A stretch of 64,000 nucleotides of DNA, taken from positions 1 through 64,000 of the forward strand of contig CAYZWU010000004.1 of NCBI GenBank assembly GCA_964482235.1, written 5' to 3'. This stretch comes from CAYZWU01 sp964482235. Its GTDB lineage: Bacteria; Planctomycetota; B15-G4; CAYZWU01. The notes beneath the pieces are model-generated. The model was given only the letters and a program-made list of their open reading frames with translations, did not search any database and had not been told where the DNA came from. Shown piece after piece: positions 27,065 through 35,147 of the stretch. The stretch's first letter is position 1; each line of letters opens with the position of its first letter. The position numbers and the translations under genes are program-made.

Positions 27065-28492
27065 ATGATGTTCCGGACGTTCAAAGGTAGTTTTCTTTGG
27101 CTTCTCGCCGCAGCGGTCGTTCTCTTTCCCGGAATGCCGGGAGCAGGGGGGCAGACCGTCGAGAAGGTGATCGATCTCGATGACGGCGACTACGTTCCCG
27201 ACAACGCCTTCGGTCTGGCGATGTCCGATGACGGCTCCACTCTCCATGCCGCGATCTGCGGCACCTTTTTCACGCCGAACAACCGGCTGGTGGCCATCGA
27301 CACGACGCTCGATGCCATCACCCTGGAGGGGGCCACGGGGCTCTATCCCGAGGAGATCGCCTGCCGGTACGATGGGGGAGTCCTGTCAAGCCTGTTCGTC
27401 ACGAACAACGCCGATCACTCGATCAGCGTGCTGAAGCCGGATCTGACTCATGACAGCTTGATCGATCTCACGTCAGCCGGCGGGCAGTATCCCTTCGGCC
27501 TGCTGATGGGGCCTCAGGGGAGGTATCTCTATGCCTCCACGGTCAACATGGGGGAGATCTTTCGCATCGATACTGAACCGGGGCCGACCTACCTGCAGAT
27601 CGTCGACACCTGGTACCTGGGCTCCTGGTTCAACGGCCGCATGGCGATTCATGACAACAAGCTGCTCGTGCCGGGATCGGATTTTGTCCTGGGAGCGGTT
27701 CTCAGCGTCGTCGATCTGTCGAATCCCGGAAGCGTGGATGTCGTGATCCTCGACGGCGACCCTCTCGGCTGGCCGGGGGCCAACGACGTGAAGGTGGAAG
27801 ACGGCTTCGCCTACGTGACCGTTGCCGATTACAACAACAACTCGATCCTTTACGAGGTCGACCTTTCCCTCTCACCCCCGGCGATCAGCCGGACGATCGA
27901 CATGGCTGCACTGGGGACGCCTTTCATCCTCGAGTACGGCATCGATGCGTCACCCGACGGGAACACGCTCGTTGTCACCTACCTGGACAACTCGTTCATC
28001 AAGGTGGTTGGGCGGAAGGCGGGATGCATCCTGTCGGAGCTGGACCTCCACCCGTACGGGCAGGGACAGGCCTGCGAAGCGGCCTTTTCCCCGGATGGTG
28101 AAAAGGTTTACGTGTCGGACCAGGCGAACCCCTCCATCTACGTGGTGACCGGCATTCCGCAGCATGGCCTCTATCTGACGGGCTCCGATTCGGCGACCCT
28201 TGGCGGGACCGTGGATCTCGTTCTCAAGGGCGGCGAAGGAAACCAGCCGGGCGTCATCCTCTCCTCCCTGAATCCCGGTCCCACTTACCTGCCCAGCGTG
28301 ACGCTCGACATCGGAACGCCGATTCGCACACTTGTTTCCGACCAGTTCGATTCGTCCAGCAAAATCGAGAGCCAGATTACCGTGCCGAACTGGCCTACCC
28401 TGCATGGAAGGACGGTTTACATCCAGGGATTGACCCAGGATCAGGACGGCGAGGTCCGTCCCTCGAATCTCCATGAGCTTGCGGTCCTCTGA
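27065..28492 (+). CDS. Secreted YVTN/YncE-type beta-propeller protein under a cobalamin riboswitch
   Basis: 475 residues with a strong ribosome binding site (AAGGAGG). A signal peptide ends around 'PGMPGAGGQ', and there is no lipobox. About 320 residues of repeated blades follow, for example 'NAFGLAMSDDGSTLHAAIC', 'PFGLLMGPQGRYLYASTV', 'YGIDASPDGNTLVVTYLD' and 'CEAAFSPDGEKVYVSDQ', typical of lactonase/YncE-like seven-bladed propellers. The last 110 residues form a beta-sandwich-like module with 'VTLDIGTPI' and 'LHGRTVYIQGL'. The riboswitch upstream suggests a part in B12 uptake. BtuG, the surface B12-binding propeller of Bacteroidetes, is the known precedent; function here is inference. A terminator follows. 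Confidence 0.8.
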   Translation: MMFRTFKGSFLWLLAAAVVLFPGMPGAGGQTVEKVIDLDDGDYVPDNAFGLAMSDDGSTLHAAICGTFFTPNNRLVAIDTTLDAITLEGATGLYPEEIACRYDGGVLSSLFVTNNADHSISVLKPDLTHDSLIDLTSAGGQYPFGLLMGPQGRYLYASTVNMGEIFRIDTEPGPTYLQIVDTWYLGSWFNGRMAIHDNKLLVPGSDFVLGAVLSVVDLSNPGSVDVVILDGDPLGWPGANDVKVEDGFAYVTVADYNNNSILYEVDLSLSPPAISRTIDMAALGTPFILEYGIDASPDGNTLVVTYLDNSFIKVVGRKAGCILSELDLHPYGQGQACEAAFSPDGEKVYVSDQANPSIYVVTGIPQHGLYLTGSDSATLGGTVDLVLKGGEGNQPGVILSSLNPGPTYLPSVTLDIGTPIRTLVSDQFDSSSKIESQITVPNWPTLHGRTVYIQGLTQDQDGEVRPSNLHELAVL

Positions 28493-28588
28493 ACGGTCGC
28501 CTCATCGGTTTCGACGCGGTTCTAAACCGATGGGGGAAGCGAAGAAAAGAAGAATCAGCTTCTTGCGAGGCTGATGCAGAAAAAAAAT

Positions 28589-28628
28589 AGTACGGAAGCG
28601 GGGAAATACCCTCTTCCGTACTTTTATG
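28589..28628 (+). terminator. Intrinsic terminator after the beta-propeller gene
   Basis: AGTACGGAAG (28589-28598) pairs with CTTCCGTACT (28613-28622), with an inner GGG/CCC pairing, followed by T-rich sequence. It separates the riboswitch transcript from thiC. The rest of the gap 28493-28810 holds the phased repeats listed separately. Confidence 0.88.
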
Positions 28629-28682
28629 TTACAATCCTCCGCCTTGCGTGTCGGCTGCCACACGACTTGCGGCGGTTATCAA

Positions 28683-28749
28683 CCCGCTGAAGCTAGCCTT
28701 CAACCCGCTGAAGTTTGTCTAAGGTCCTCTTCAGCCCGCTGAAGCTAGC
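28683..28749 (+). repeat. Three helically phased CCCGCTGAAG repeats upstream of thiC
   Basis: Copies start at 28683 (CCCGCTGAAGCTAGC), 28704 (CCCGCTGAAG only) and 28735 (CCCGCTGAAGCTAGC). The offsets are 21 and 31 bp, about two and three turns of the helix, so all lie on one face. This is the layout of a transcription factor operator array. It ends 61 bp before the thiC start. No TPP riboswitch was recognised here. Confidence 0.65.
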
Positions 28750-28810
28750 TTTCAGCAATGACAGGTGTGACCAGCGACGCGCCGCATGCACTTTGAGGAG
28801 TAATTGTCTC

Positions 28811-30091
28811 ATGACACAGCTATTGAAAGCACGCGACGGGGTAATCACCCGCGAGATGGTCCAGGTGGCCGAATCGGAGGGCCTCGAACCGGAGGAGATC
28901 CGGGTCCGTGTTGCAGAAGGTTCGGTAGTCATCCCCAAGAACAAATTGAGGTCCTTCTCACCTGTTGGCGTCGGCTGCGGCCTGCGCACCAAGATAAATG
29001 CCAATCTCGGAACATCTCCCAAGAGAGAGGATATCGATGAGGAGCTGGAGAAGCTCAACGCCGCCGTCCAGGCCGGCGCCGATGCAGTGATGGATCTCTC
29101 GACGGGTGGCGATCTGGACAAGTGCCGCGAGGCCATCACGAAAGCCTCGCCTCTCATGGTGGGAACGGTCCCTGTCTACCAGGTCGCAGCTGACGGCGAC
29201 TTCAGAAATATCGAGGCTGACGAGATCTTCCAGGTGATCCTGAAGCATGCCCGCACCGGGGTGGATTTCATCACCGTGCATTGCGGCGTGACCAGCGACC
29301 TGCTGCCGATGATCGCCAATCGCGAAGAGAGAGTGATGGGGGTCGTGTCGCGCGGTGGCGGGCTTCTGTACGCCTGGATGAAGCGTCACAAGCGCGAGAA
29401 TCCCCTGTACGAGCAGTTCGACCGGCTGCTCGATATCGCTCTCGAGTACGACATCACCCTGAGCCTCGGCGACGGGCTGCGGCCCGGTTCCATTCTCGAT
29501 GCCACGGACCAGCTCCAGATGACCGAGCTCTTCACTCTCGGCAAGCTGGCGGCCAGGGCTTTCGAGCGCGGCGTCCAGGTGATGATCGAGGGGCCGGGGC
29601 ACGTCCCGCTTGACCAGATCGCGGCCAATGTGCAGCTGGAAAAGAAGATCTGCAACAACGCGCCGTTCTACGTTCTGGGGCCTCTCACGACGGATATCGC
29701 GCCAGGCTACGATCACATCACATCCGCCATCGGAGGAGCCATCGCGGCGTCAGCCGGCGCCGACTTCCTCTGCTATGTCACACCGGCCGAGCATCTGAGG
29801 CTTCCCACCGTCGAGGATGTGCGCGTCGGCGTCATTGCCGCCCGGATCGCCGCCCATTCCGGCGACATCGTGAAGAAGGTGAAGGGTGCCGTGGATAAGG
29901 ACCGGAGGATGTCCGAGGCGCGGAAGAAGCTCGACTGGGAGAGCATGTACAGCCTCGCCATCGATCCGGGATGCGCCAGGAAGTTCCGCCAGGAGAGCGA
30001 ATCCTACGGCGAGGAAACCTGCACGATGTGCGGCTCTTTCTGCCCGATCAACATCGATAACATCATCAAGGAGGAGGAAGGGACAGCCTGA
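28811..30091 (+). CDS. thiC: Phosphomethylpyrimidine synthase ThiC (short form), possibly a BzaF-like paralogue
   Basis: 426 residues from ATG 28811 (GAGGAG upstream). A radical-SAM enzyme that converts aminoimidazole ribotide to HMP phosphate for thiamine. It shows 'GLRTKINANLGTS', 'AGADAVMDLSTGGDL', 'GPLTTDIAPGYDHITSAIGGA' and the C-terminal cluster motif 'CTMCGSFCPI' (Cys-x2-Cys-x4-Cys). It is the short type found in anaerobes and archaea, lacking the N-terminal domain of E. coli ThiC. The close relative BzaF makes 5-hydroxybenzimidazole, the lower ligand of B12, from the same substrate. No TPP riboswitch is seen, and a cobalamin riboswitch lies one gene upstream, so BzaF activity is worth considering. 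Confidence 0.9.
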   Translation: MTQLLKARDGVITREMVQVAESEGLEPEEIRVRVAEGSVVIPKNKLRSFSPVGVGCGLRTKINANLGTSPKREDIDEELEKLNAAVQAGADAVMDLSTGGDLDKCREAITKASPLMVGTVPVYQVAADGDFRNIEADEIFQVILKHARTGVDFITVHCGVTSDLLPMIANREERVMGVVSRGGGLLYAWMKRHKRENPLYEQFDRLLDIALEYDITLSLGDGLRPGSILDATDQLQMTELFTLGKLAARAFERGVQVMIEGPGHVPLDQIAANVQLEKKICNNAPFYVLGPLTTDIAPGYDHITSAIGGAIAASAGADFLCYVTPAEHLRLPTVEDVRVGVIAARIAAHSGDIVKKVKGAVDKDRRMSEARKKLDWESMYSLAIDPGCARKFRQESESYGEETCTMCGSFCPINIDNIIKEEEGTA

Positions 30092-30709
30092 TCAGCGTCC
30101 CGACCCGGAATTGCCGCTGCCCGCCTTTTCCGTCTCGTCCGATTCGGTTGGGGGGGCCTGGATCCTGTCCAGGTTCTCCTTGATGATCGTCTCCATCTTC
30201 TTCTGAAGCTCTTCGATCACAAGGAAATCGGCCTTGGTAATGGCCCAGGCCGAATACTGGGCCGTGTAGGAGTTCTCGATGCTTCGTCTCAGGTCGTTGT
30301 CCGGCAGGAAGCAGAGAGCCATCACGATGACGATGATGATGGCCGCTCCTGTCAGGAGCCCCATGAACCCGCCGAGGATCTTGTCATAGGCCTGGATCCT
30401 GAGCGCTTTCAGAACCTTCTTCAGCATGAATGCGAGCAGCGTGCCCAGGACGAAAACACCGACGAAGATCACGAAATAGGCGATGTAGATCGTGTAGTCG
30501 TAATCCTTGAGTCCCGATATCGTGTCTTTCAGAAAATTGGAAAAGGAGGGGGATAACGATTTTGCCAGCGCCAGGCCGACGATGATGGTGAGAATCCGGA
30601 CGACCTGCCAGACGAATCCCTTGAAGATCCCGAGGATGAAAAAGAAGATGAGAAATCCGAGAGAGATCAGGTCGAAGATTCCCGTGTTCTCGAAGAAGGA
30701 CGACATCAT
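30092..30709 (-). CDS. CvpA family membrane protein
   Basis: 205 residues with four predicted helices in the first 135 residues: 'DLISLGFLIFFFILGIFKGF', 'VRILTIIVGLALAKSL', 'IAYFVIFVGVFVLGTLLAFML' and 'MGLLTGAAIIIVIVMAL'. This is the CvpA/colicin V production-protein pattern. A charged C-terminal tail of about 70 residues follows. CvpA proteins are linked to envelope homeostasis, but their activity is not defined. It lies 12 bp downstream of the histidine kinase gene in the same direction, and its stop abuts that of thiC. Confidence 0.85.
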   Translation of the reverse strand: MMSSFFENTGIFDLISLGFLIFFFILGIFKGFVWQVVRILTIIVGLALAKSLSPSFSNFLKDTISGLKDYDYTIYIAYFVIFVGVFVLGTLLAFMLKKVLKALRIQAYDKILGGFMGLLTGAAIIIVIVMALCFLPDNDLRRSIENSYTAQYSAWAITKADFLVIEELQKKMETIIKENLDRIQAPPTESDETEKAGSGNSGSGR

Positions 30710-30721
30710 GTTCTCCTCTGC

Positions 30722-31813
30722 TCAGAAAACGTTGACCGCGCCCACGCCGGGCGTCCAGCCGTTCGCTTTTTCGCGAGACAGCTTGACCGCTTTCCTGGTG
30801 GGGGGCAGAAGGATCTGAAAAAGAGATCCCCTCTGGCCGCTTCTCTTGAGCTTGATGTCACCGCCATGGCTGCGGACGATTCTTCGGGAGATCGCCAGAC
30901 CGAGTCCGGTCCCGACTCCCGCCTCCTTGGTGGTGAAAAAAGCATCAAAGATCTTGCTCCTCTGGCTTTTCGGAATCCCTTTACCGGAATCCGAAATACC
31001 AATAGACAGGAGTGGCCCTTCCTTTTTGACAGACAATTTGATGACTTTTCTCGATGAATCAGCCACAGCCTCGATAGCATTGTCGACCAGGTTTATCAAG
31101 ACCTGAAGGAGCAGTGTTCTGTTTCCCGTGATCCTGTCACGGATCTTATTATCGATTTCTGTTGATACAACGATTTCGGCTCTCTCGATGGCGTATTTTT
31201 TCAATTTCATGATTTCATGCAGAAGCGTTTTGACAGCAAAGGTTTCAACCTCGTTGTCGCCGCGCCGTGATAGCTCGAGCAGACTCTTTACGATCTTTTC
31301 GATTCGTTCTGCGTGATCCTTGATCTTCGCGATATCCTTGAGAGTCATTTCATCGAATCGTTGATCAGGACCTGTGATCATGAGCTGGGAGCAGCTGCTG
31401 ATGATGGACAGCGGATTTGAGATCTCGTGCGCCACGAAGGAAATGAGCTTTCCCATCGAAGCGAGCCGGGCCAGATGCTTGTTTTCGATTCGAAGGTTCG
31501 CCTTTTCCGTCTCATCCTCGAGAATGACAAGCCTTCTCATCGACCGCCTGTAGCGAAAAGGAATAACCTGTACCCTTAAGAAGATCTCCTTTCCTGCCTC
31601 TGTGACGATCCTGGATAGGGACGAATATTTTCCGCGGGAAGAACCCTGTTCGCTGGTAGCCAGTTCGAGAACAGGTCTTCGCGATAGAAGATCCTTGTCG
31701 TAACCGACGACATCCTTGAAAGATTGAGTGAAACGAATAATTCTCTGGTTTGAATCGAGCAGAACTGCTGGGCTTTTATAGTTCTCGAAAAAAGAATCCT
31801 CCAGCGTACTCAA
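30722..31813 (-). CDS. PAS-domain sensor histidine kinase
   Basis: 363 residues from a TTG start at 31813 that is well placed after GGAGG. A single PAS domain (about residues 8-105, 'PAVLLDSNQRIIRFTQSFKDVVGYD') precedes the HisKA dimerisation helix with His129 in 'FVAHEISNPLSII'. The ATPase follows: N-box 'LINLVDNAIEAV', G1 'ISDSGKGIPKS' and G2 'GTGLGLAISRRIVRSHGG'. There are no transmembrane segments, so it is a cytoplasmic NtrB/PAS-type kinase. No response regulator gene is in the window, so it is an orphan here. The downstream partner cvpA may be co-transcribed. Confidence 0.93.
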   Translation of the reverse strand: MSTLEDSFFENYKSPAVLLDSNQRIIRFTQSFKDVVGYDKDLLSRRPVLELATSEQGSSRGKYSSLSRIVTEAGKEIFLRVQVIPFRYRRSMRRLVILEDETEKANLRIENKHLARLASMGKLISFVAHEISNPLSIISSCSQLMITGPDQRFDEMTLKDIAKIKDHAERIEKIVKSLLELSRRGDNEVETFAVKTLLHEIMKLKKYAIERAEIVVSTEIDNKIRDRITGNRTLLLQVLINLVDNAIEAVADSSRKVIKLSVKKEGPLLSIGISDSGKGIPKSQRSKIFDAFFTTKEAGVGTGLGLAISRRIVRSHGGDIKLKRSGQRGSLFQILLPPTRKAVKLSREKANGWTPGVGAVNVF

Positions 31814-32151
31814 ATATCTTCCTCCAACCGCCTATCTACCTATCCCTTTTCCTGATTCTTACGAGATCGTACCGGAAATGCAAACTCAATTTCACACAGC
31901 AGTTAAGAGAAAGGAACAGAACGTGTTCTGTGGTCCCTGGGAAATTTGCGACCGGCATCGCAGCAGGCGCGCCCACCAGATCCTCCCTCAGTAACGTCTG
32001 ATAATACATATTATGTTGTGTGATGTGGAGAGGGAATTCCGGATCCTGAAATCCTAAACCCGCCTATTTGCTTTTACGTTAAGAGTTTAAGGTTGACGGC
32101 TCCTCGGGGGTCTCCGATTTGTGGATGATTTGTGGAAAACAGAGGCCCTGA
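31814..32151. other. Non-coding gap upstream of the histidine kinase
   Basis: 338 bp between the kinase start and the rarA stop, both on the minus strand. It contains a 16-bp palindrome (31916-31931) and an AT-rich inverted repeat, ATAATA-CA-TATTAT (32001-32014). No gene was recognised. Confidence 0.5.
31916..31931. promoter_or_regulatory. Operator-like palindrome ACAGAAC-GT-GTTCTGT
   Basis: Perfect 7-bp arms with a 2-base centre, 103 bp upstream of the histidine kinase start codon. It is not a standard LexA box, because the spacing between the GAAC and GTTC halves is 2 rather than 4. It is a candidate regulator site. Confidence 0.45.
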
Positions 32152-33486
32152 TCAGGATTCCTGACGCTTACGCTCCCAGTAGTCCATTCTCTTCCTGATT
32201 TCCTTCTCGTATCCGTAGCGCGAAGGCGAATAAAAAATAGATCCCTTCAACTCGTCGGGCAGATAGTTTTCCGCAATAAAAGCATCAGGCTCATCGTGAG
32301 GATAGCGATAGTCCTTTCCGTAGCCGATCTTCTTCATCAGCTTTGTCGGCGCATTCCTGAGCTTGAGAGGAACCGGAAGGTGTCCGGAATTCTTCACTTC
32401 CCTGTTGGCCGATTTGACGGCGCGGTAGACTTTGTTCGATTTCGGTGCCGTTGCCAGGTAGATCGCCAGTTCGATCAGAGCCGTGTCGGCCTCGGGCATG
32501 CCGAGGAAGTGGACGGCATCCACGGCAGCCATCGCCAGGACAAGTGCGTTGGGATCGGCGCATCCGATATCCTCCGACGCGAACCGCAGCATCCGTCTGC
32601 CGATGTAGAGAGGATCTTCGCCGGCCTGCAGCATCCTGGCAATGTAGTAGACCGCTGCCTGCGGGTCCGATCCCCTGAGCGATTTGTGCAGCGCAGAGAT
32701 CAGGTTGAAGTGCTCCTCGCCGCTCTTGTCGTAGCAGAGCGCCTGGCGGCCCGAAGCATCCTCGGCAACGGCAGTCGTGATGATCTTGCTGCCTTCGGTC
32801 GAGGCCAGGGCCGCCGAGGTCTCCAGGTTGTTGAGCAGCACGCGGGCGTCCCCCATTGCAAGGGAAATCAGGAAATGCCGCGCTTCCTCGTCGAGCTCGA
32901 GATCCAGCTCACCCAGTCCGCGCTCCCTGTCCATCATCGCCCGGTCGATGATCCGGCCGAGGGCGTCCTCATCGATGTGATTGAGCAGCTCGACCTTGCA
33001 GCGGCTGAGAAGAGCCGCATTGACCTCGAAGGACGGGTTCTCCGTCGTGGCTCCGATCAGCGTGAGCGTTCCGTCCTCCACGTGGTGCAGAAGCGCATCC
33101 TGCTGCGCCTTGTTGAATCGATGGATCTCGTCGAGAAAGAGAATCGTCCCCGTCTTCTTCGCAGCAATCCTCTCCTTGGCCAGTTTAACGACCTTCTTGA
33201 TATCGGCCACACCTGCGGAAACGGCGGAGAGATGGATGAACTCCCGCCCGGTGGCAGCTGCAATGATCCGGCCAAGCGTGGTCTTGCCGGTCCCCGGAGG
33301 CCCCCACAGGATCATCGACCGGATCTGGTCATTGGCCACGGCGATCCGGAACGCGCGCGCCTCGTTGACAAGATGCTCCTGCCCGACGAACTCGTCGAAC
33401 GATGCGGGCCGCATCCTATCGGCCAGCGGGGCTTTCCCGCGCCGGTACTCCTCGAAGGCATCGCCGAACAGGGTTTCATCGCTCAT
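32152..33486 (-). CDS. rarA: Replication-associated recombination protein A (AAA+ ATPase)
   Basis: 444 residues of the RarA/MgsA/Mgs1 family, which acts at stalled forks. It has 'LADRMRPASFDEFVGQEHLV', Walker A 'LWGPPGTGKTTLGRI', Walker B 'FLDEIHRFNKAQQDALL', sensor 1 'GATTENPSF', and the C-terminal 'HFNLISALHKSLRGSDPQAAVYY'. The ATG overlaps the stop of the inositol-phosphate synthase gene, so the two are coupled. Confidence 0.96.
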   Translation of the reverse strand: MSDETLFGDAFEEYRRGKAPLADRMRPASFDEFVGQEHLVNEARAFRIAVANDQIRSMILWGPPGTGKTTLGRIIAAATGREFIHLSAVSAGVADIKKVVKLAKERIAAKKTGTILFLDEIHRFNKAQQDALLHHVEDGTLTLIGATTENPSFEVNAALLSRCKVELLNHIDEDALGRIIDRAMMDRERGLGELDLELDEEARHFLISLAMGDARVLLNNLETSAALASTEGSKIITTAVAEDASGRQALCYDKSGEEHFNLISALHKSLRGSDPQAAVYYIARMLQAGEDPLYIGRRMLRFASEDIGCADPNALVLAMAAVDAVHFLGMPEADTALIELAIYLATAPKSNKVYRAVKSANREVKNSGHLPVPLKLRNAPTKLMKKIGYGKDYRYPHDEPDAFIAENYLPDELKGSIFYSPSRYGYEKEIRKRMDYWERKRQES

Positions 33487-34688
33487 GAGGAAACGTGCCT
33501 ATCGATGTAATCGACGAGAGCATGAAACTGGAAATGGAGATCATGCTCGTCGATACCCAGCGGACTCTTGAAGAAGCTCGAGAGCTGCGCCATCCTCCCC
33601 CACTCCTCCTTCCGCATGGCGAACTCGGCAAGACGGATCATGTCGAGCACGAGCGGAGCGGCCAGGATGGCGTCGCACCCCTGCCAGGTGAACTGCATCG
33701 ACATCTTGAAATCCATGAAGCCCTTGAAGTGAATGAAATCCCAGGCGGTTTTCAGGTCCTTCAGAGAGGCCACGTAGTCGATGCCCACGTGGGTGTGCAG
33801 CGGATAGCCGAGGATTTTCTCGAGAAGCTGGTCCTTGGACTTCACCTTGGCCTCGCGGTTGTTCGCGTCGGAGAGGACCTGGCCGTCCCGGTCCCCGAGG
33901 ATGTTGTATCCCTGCCACGAGAGGACCTGAAGGTTGCGGTACTTGAACATCGGCGCCAGGGCCGACTTCACGAGCGTCTCGCCGGTCTTGCCGTCGCTGC
34001 CCATGTAGGGCACTCGGCGCTGCGCGGCCAGCTCCTCCAGGGCCGGGACCAGGGCCGCGTTCGAAGGGGTGAAGTTGATGAAGGAGCAGCCCGTCTCGAT
34101 CGCCGCGTAGGCGTAGATCAGCGAAGCCCGCACCAGGTCCTGCCTGTTCTCCTTGATCGCGCGCCTGAGCTTCCCGAGGTCCCGGTGGATCTCGCTGATC
34201 TCGATGAGCGGCTCCGTCGAGGCGAGATTCACGGCCACTACGCGGGAAAGGTCGTTCCGGCTCTTGAACTCCTCGATGTCGGCAATGATCGCGGCCAGGG
34301 CGCTTTCCAGCGTGTTGTTCTTCAGGATGAAGCCGTCGTCTGCCAGGCTCTCGATCGCTTCGCCGCAGTTGATGGTGATTCCGGGCCGGATCCGGTCGTT
34401 GATCACGTCGATTCGCTCCCGCAGCTCCTGCAGGATCTCGAAGTCGATGGAGCCTGTCTCCTTGTATATGCTGTAGGCGTTCTCGTATACCGTCGACTCG
34501 CGGACGTCGTGTCCGCCGAATACGAGATCATCCATGGAAACGAAGCCAAGCCTGCGCATGGCCTCGCTTTCCGTCACCAGCCCGGACGATGAAGTCAGCT
34601 CGTCGGCAATGGCTCTCGATCCGACCAGAACGGTGACGGCAAGGCCGCCCTTGGCGCCGAATATCCAAACACCTGTCTTTTCACCCAT
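33483..34688 (-). CDS. Inositol-3-phosphate synthase
   Basis: 401 residues from ATG 34688 (GAGAGGA upstream; a longer frame to 34757 begins with non-family sequence). It converts glucose-6-phosphate to myo-inositol-3-phosphate using NAD+. Seen are 'GVWIFGAKGGLAVTVLVGSRA' for NAD binding, 'TPSNAALVPALEELAAQRRVPYMGSDGKTGETLVKSAL', and 'YNILGDRDGQVLSDANNREAK', which match the MIPS family including its bacterial branch. The product may feed inositol phospholipids or compatible solutes. It is coupled to rarA. The role of that pairing is unclear. Confidence 0.92.
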   Translation of the reverse strand: MGEKTGVWIFGAKGGLAVTVLVGSRAIADELTSSSGLVTESEAMRRLGFVSMDDLVFGGHDVRESTVYENAYSIYKETGSIDFEILQELRERIDVINDRIRPGITINCGEAIESLADDGFILKNNTLESALAAIIADIEEFKSRNDLSRVVAVNLASTEPLIEISEIHRDLGKLRRAIKENRQDLVRASLIYAYAAIETGCSFINFTPSNAALVPALEELAAQRRVPYMGSDGKTGETLVKSALAPMFKYRNLQVLSWQGYNILGDRDGQVLSDANNREAKVKSKDQLLEKILGYPLHTHVGIDYVASLKDLKTAWDFIHFKGFMDFKMSMQFTWQGCDAILAAPLVLDMIRLAEFAMRKEEWGRMAQLSSFFKSPLGIDEHDLHFQFHALVDYIDRHVSS

Positions 34689-34903
34689 TTCTGACGTCCT
34701 CTCCCGGCTCGGCGCCGGTGCAGACTGCGCCGCCCTTCGATTGAGCTGACCCGGCATCTCTCCCGGCGGCGCAGAATCGTTCCAGTATAATCTTCCCCCG
34801 GGAATGAATAAACGGTTTTCCTTTCCGCCCGGTTCCCCTCTTTGGTAATCTAATTCGTTTGCGAAACCGCCCCAAAAGTAGGAAGCGCGAGGAGAAACAG
34901 GCC

Positions 34904-35140
34904 ATGATGGGTTGGTTGAAAGGGTTGAAGAACCTGGTGGTGGGAAACCTGTTTGCCAAGACGGCTGCTGTTCTGATTTCCGGCAACATCGGTCAGAAGG
35001 TGGCTGTCATACTCGGCTTCCTGGGAATTGTGGTGGGGATCTGGCAGGCCTTCATCCCCTTGATGATCAGCGTGGCCGGTCTCGTGATCGTCCAGATCGC
35101 GATCAACGACTTCGAGAACTCGAAAAAAGAGGACGACTAG
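34904..35140 (+). CDS. Small hydrophobic membrane protein of unknown function
   Basis: 78 residues from ATG 34904 (GGAG at 34891-34894; ATG 34907 is also possible). It has an N-terminal amphipathic part and two likely helices: 'VAVILGFLGIVVGIWQAFI' and 'LMISVAGLVIVQIAI'. The tail is acidic. It precedes iorA by 7 bp and is probably co-transcribed with it. I know no family for it. Confidence 0.65.
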   Translation: MMGWLKGLKNLVVGNLFAKTAAVLISGNIGQKVAVILGFLGIVVGIWQAFIPLMISVAGLVIVQIAINDFENSKKEDD

Positions 35141-35147
35141 CTCAAAG

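Noticed and set aside
28683..28749. CRISPR-like interpretation of the repeated CCCGCTGAAG units
   Set aside because: The units are 10-15 bp with unequal spacers of 6-22 bp and only three copies, with no cas genes nearby.
28620..28810. Possible TPP riboswitch before thiC
   Set aside because: The conserved CTGAGA and ACCTGATCTGGATAATGCC-type elements are absent.
31916..31931. LexA/SOS box reading of the GAAC...GTTC palindrome
   Set aside because: The Gram-positive-type LexA box needs four bases between the GAAC and GTTC halves; here there are two. The adjacent gene is not an SOS gene.
32034..32046. Adjacent EcoRI and BamHI recognition sequences suggesting a cloning linker
   Set aside because: Short sites occur by chance, and the flanking sequence is continuous and composition-matched. 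There is no vector sequence.
32296..33510. A 404-codon plus-strand open frame over rarA
   Set aside because: rarA on the minus strand has all AAA+ motifs.
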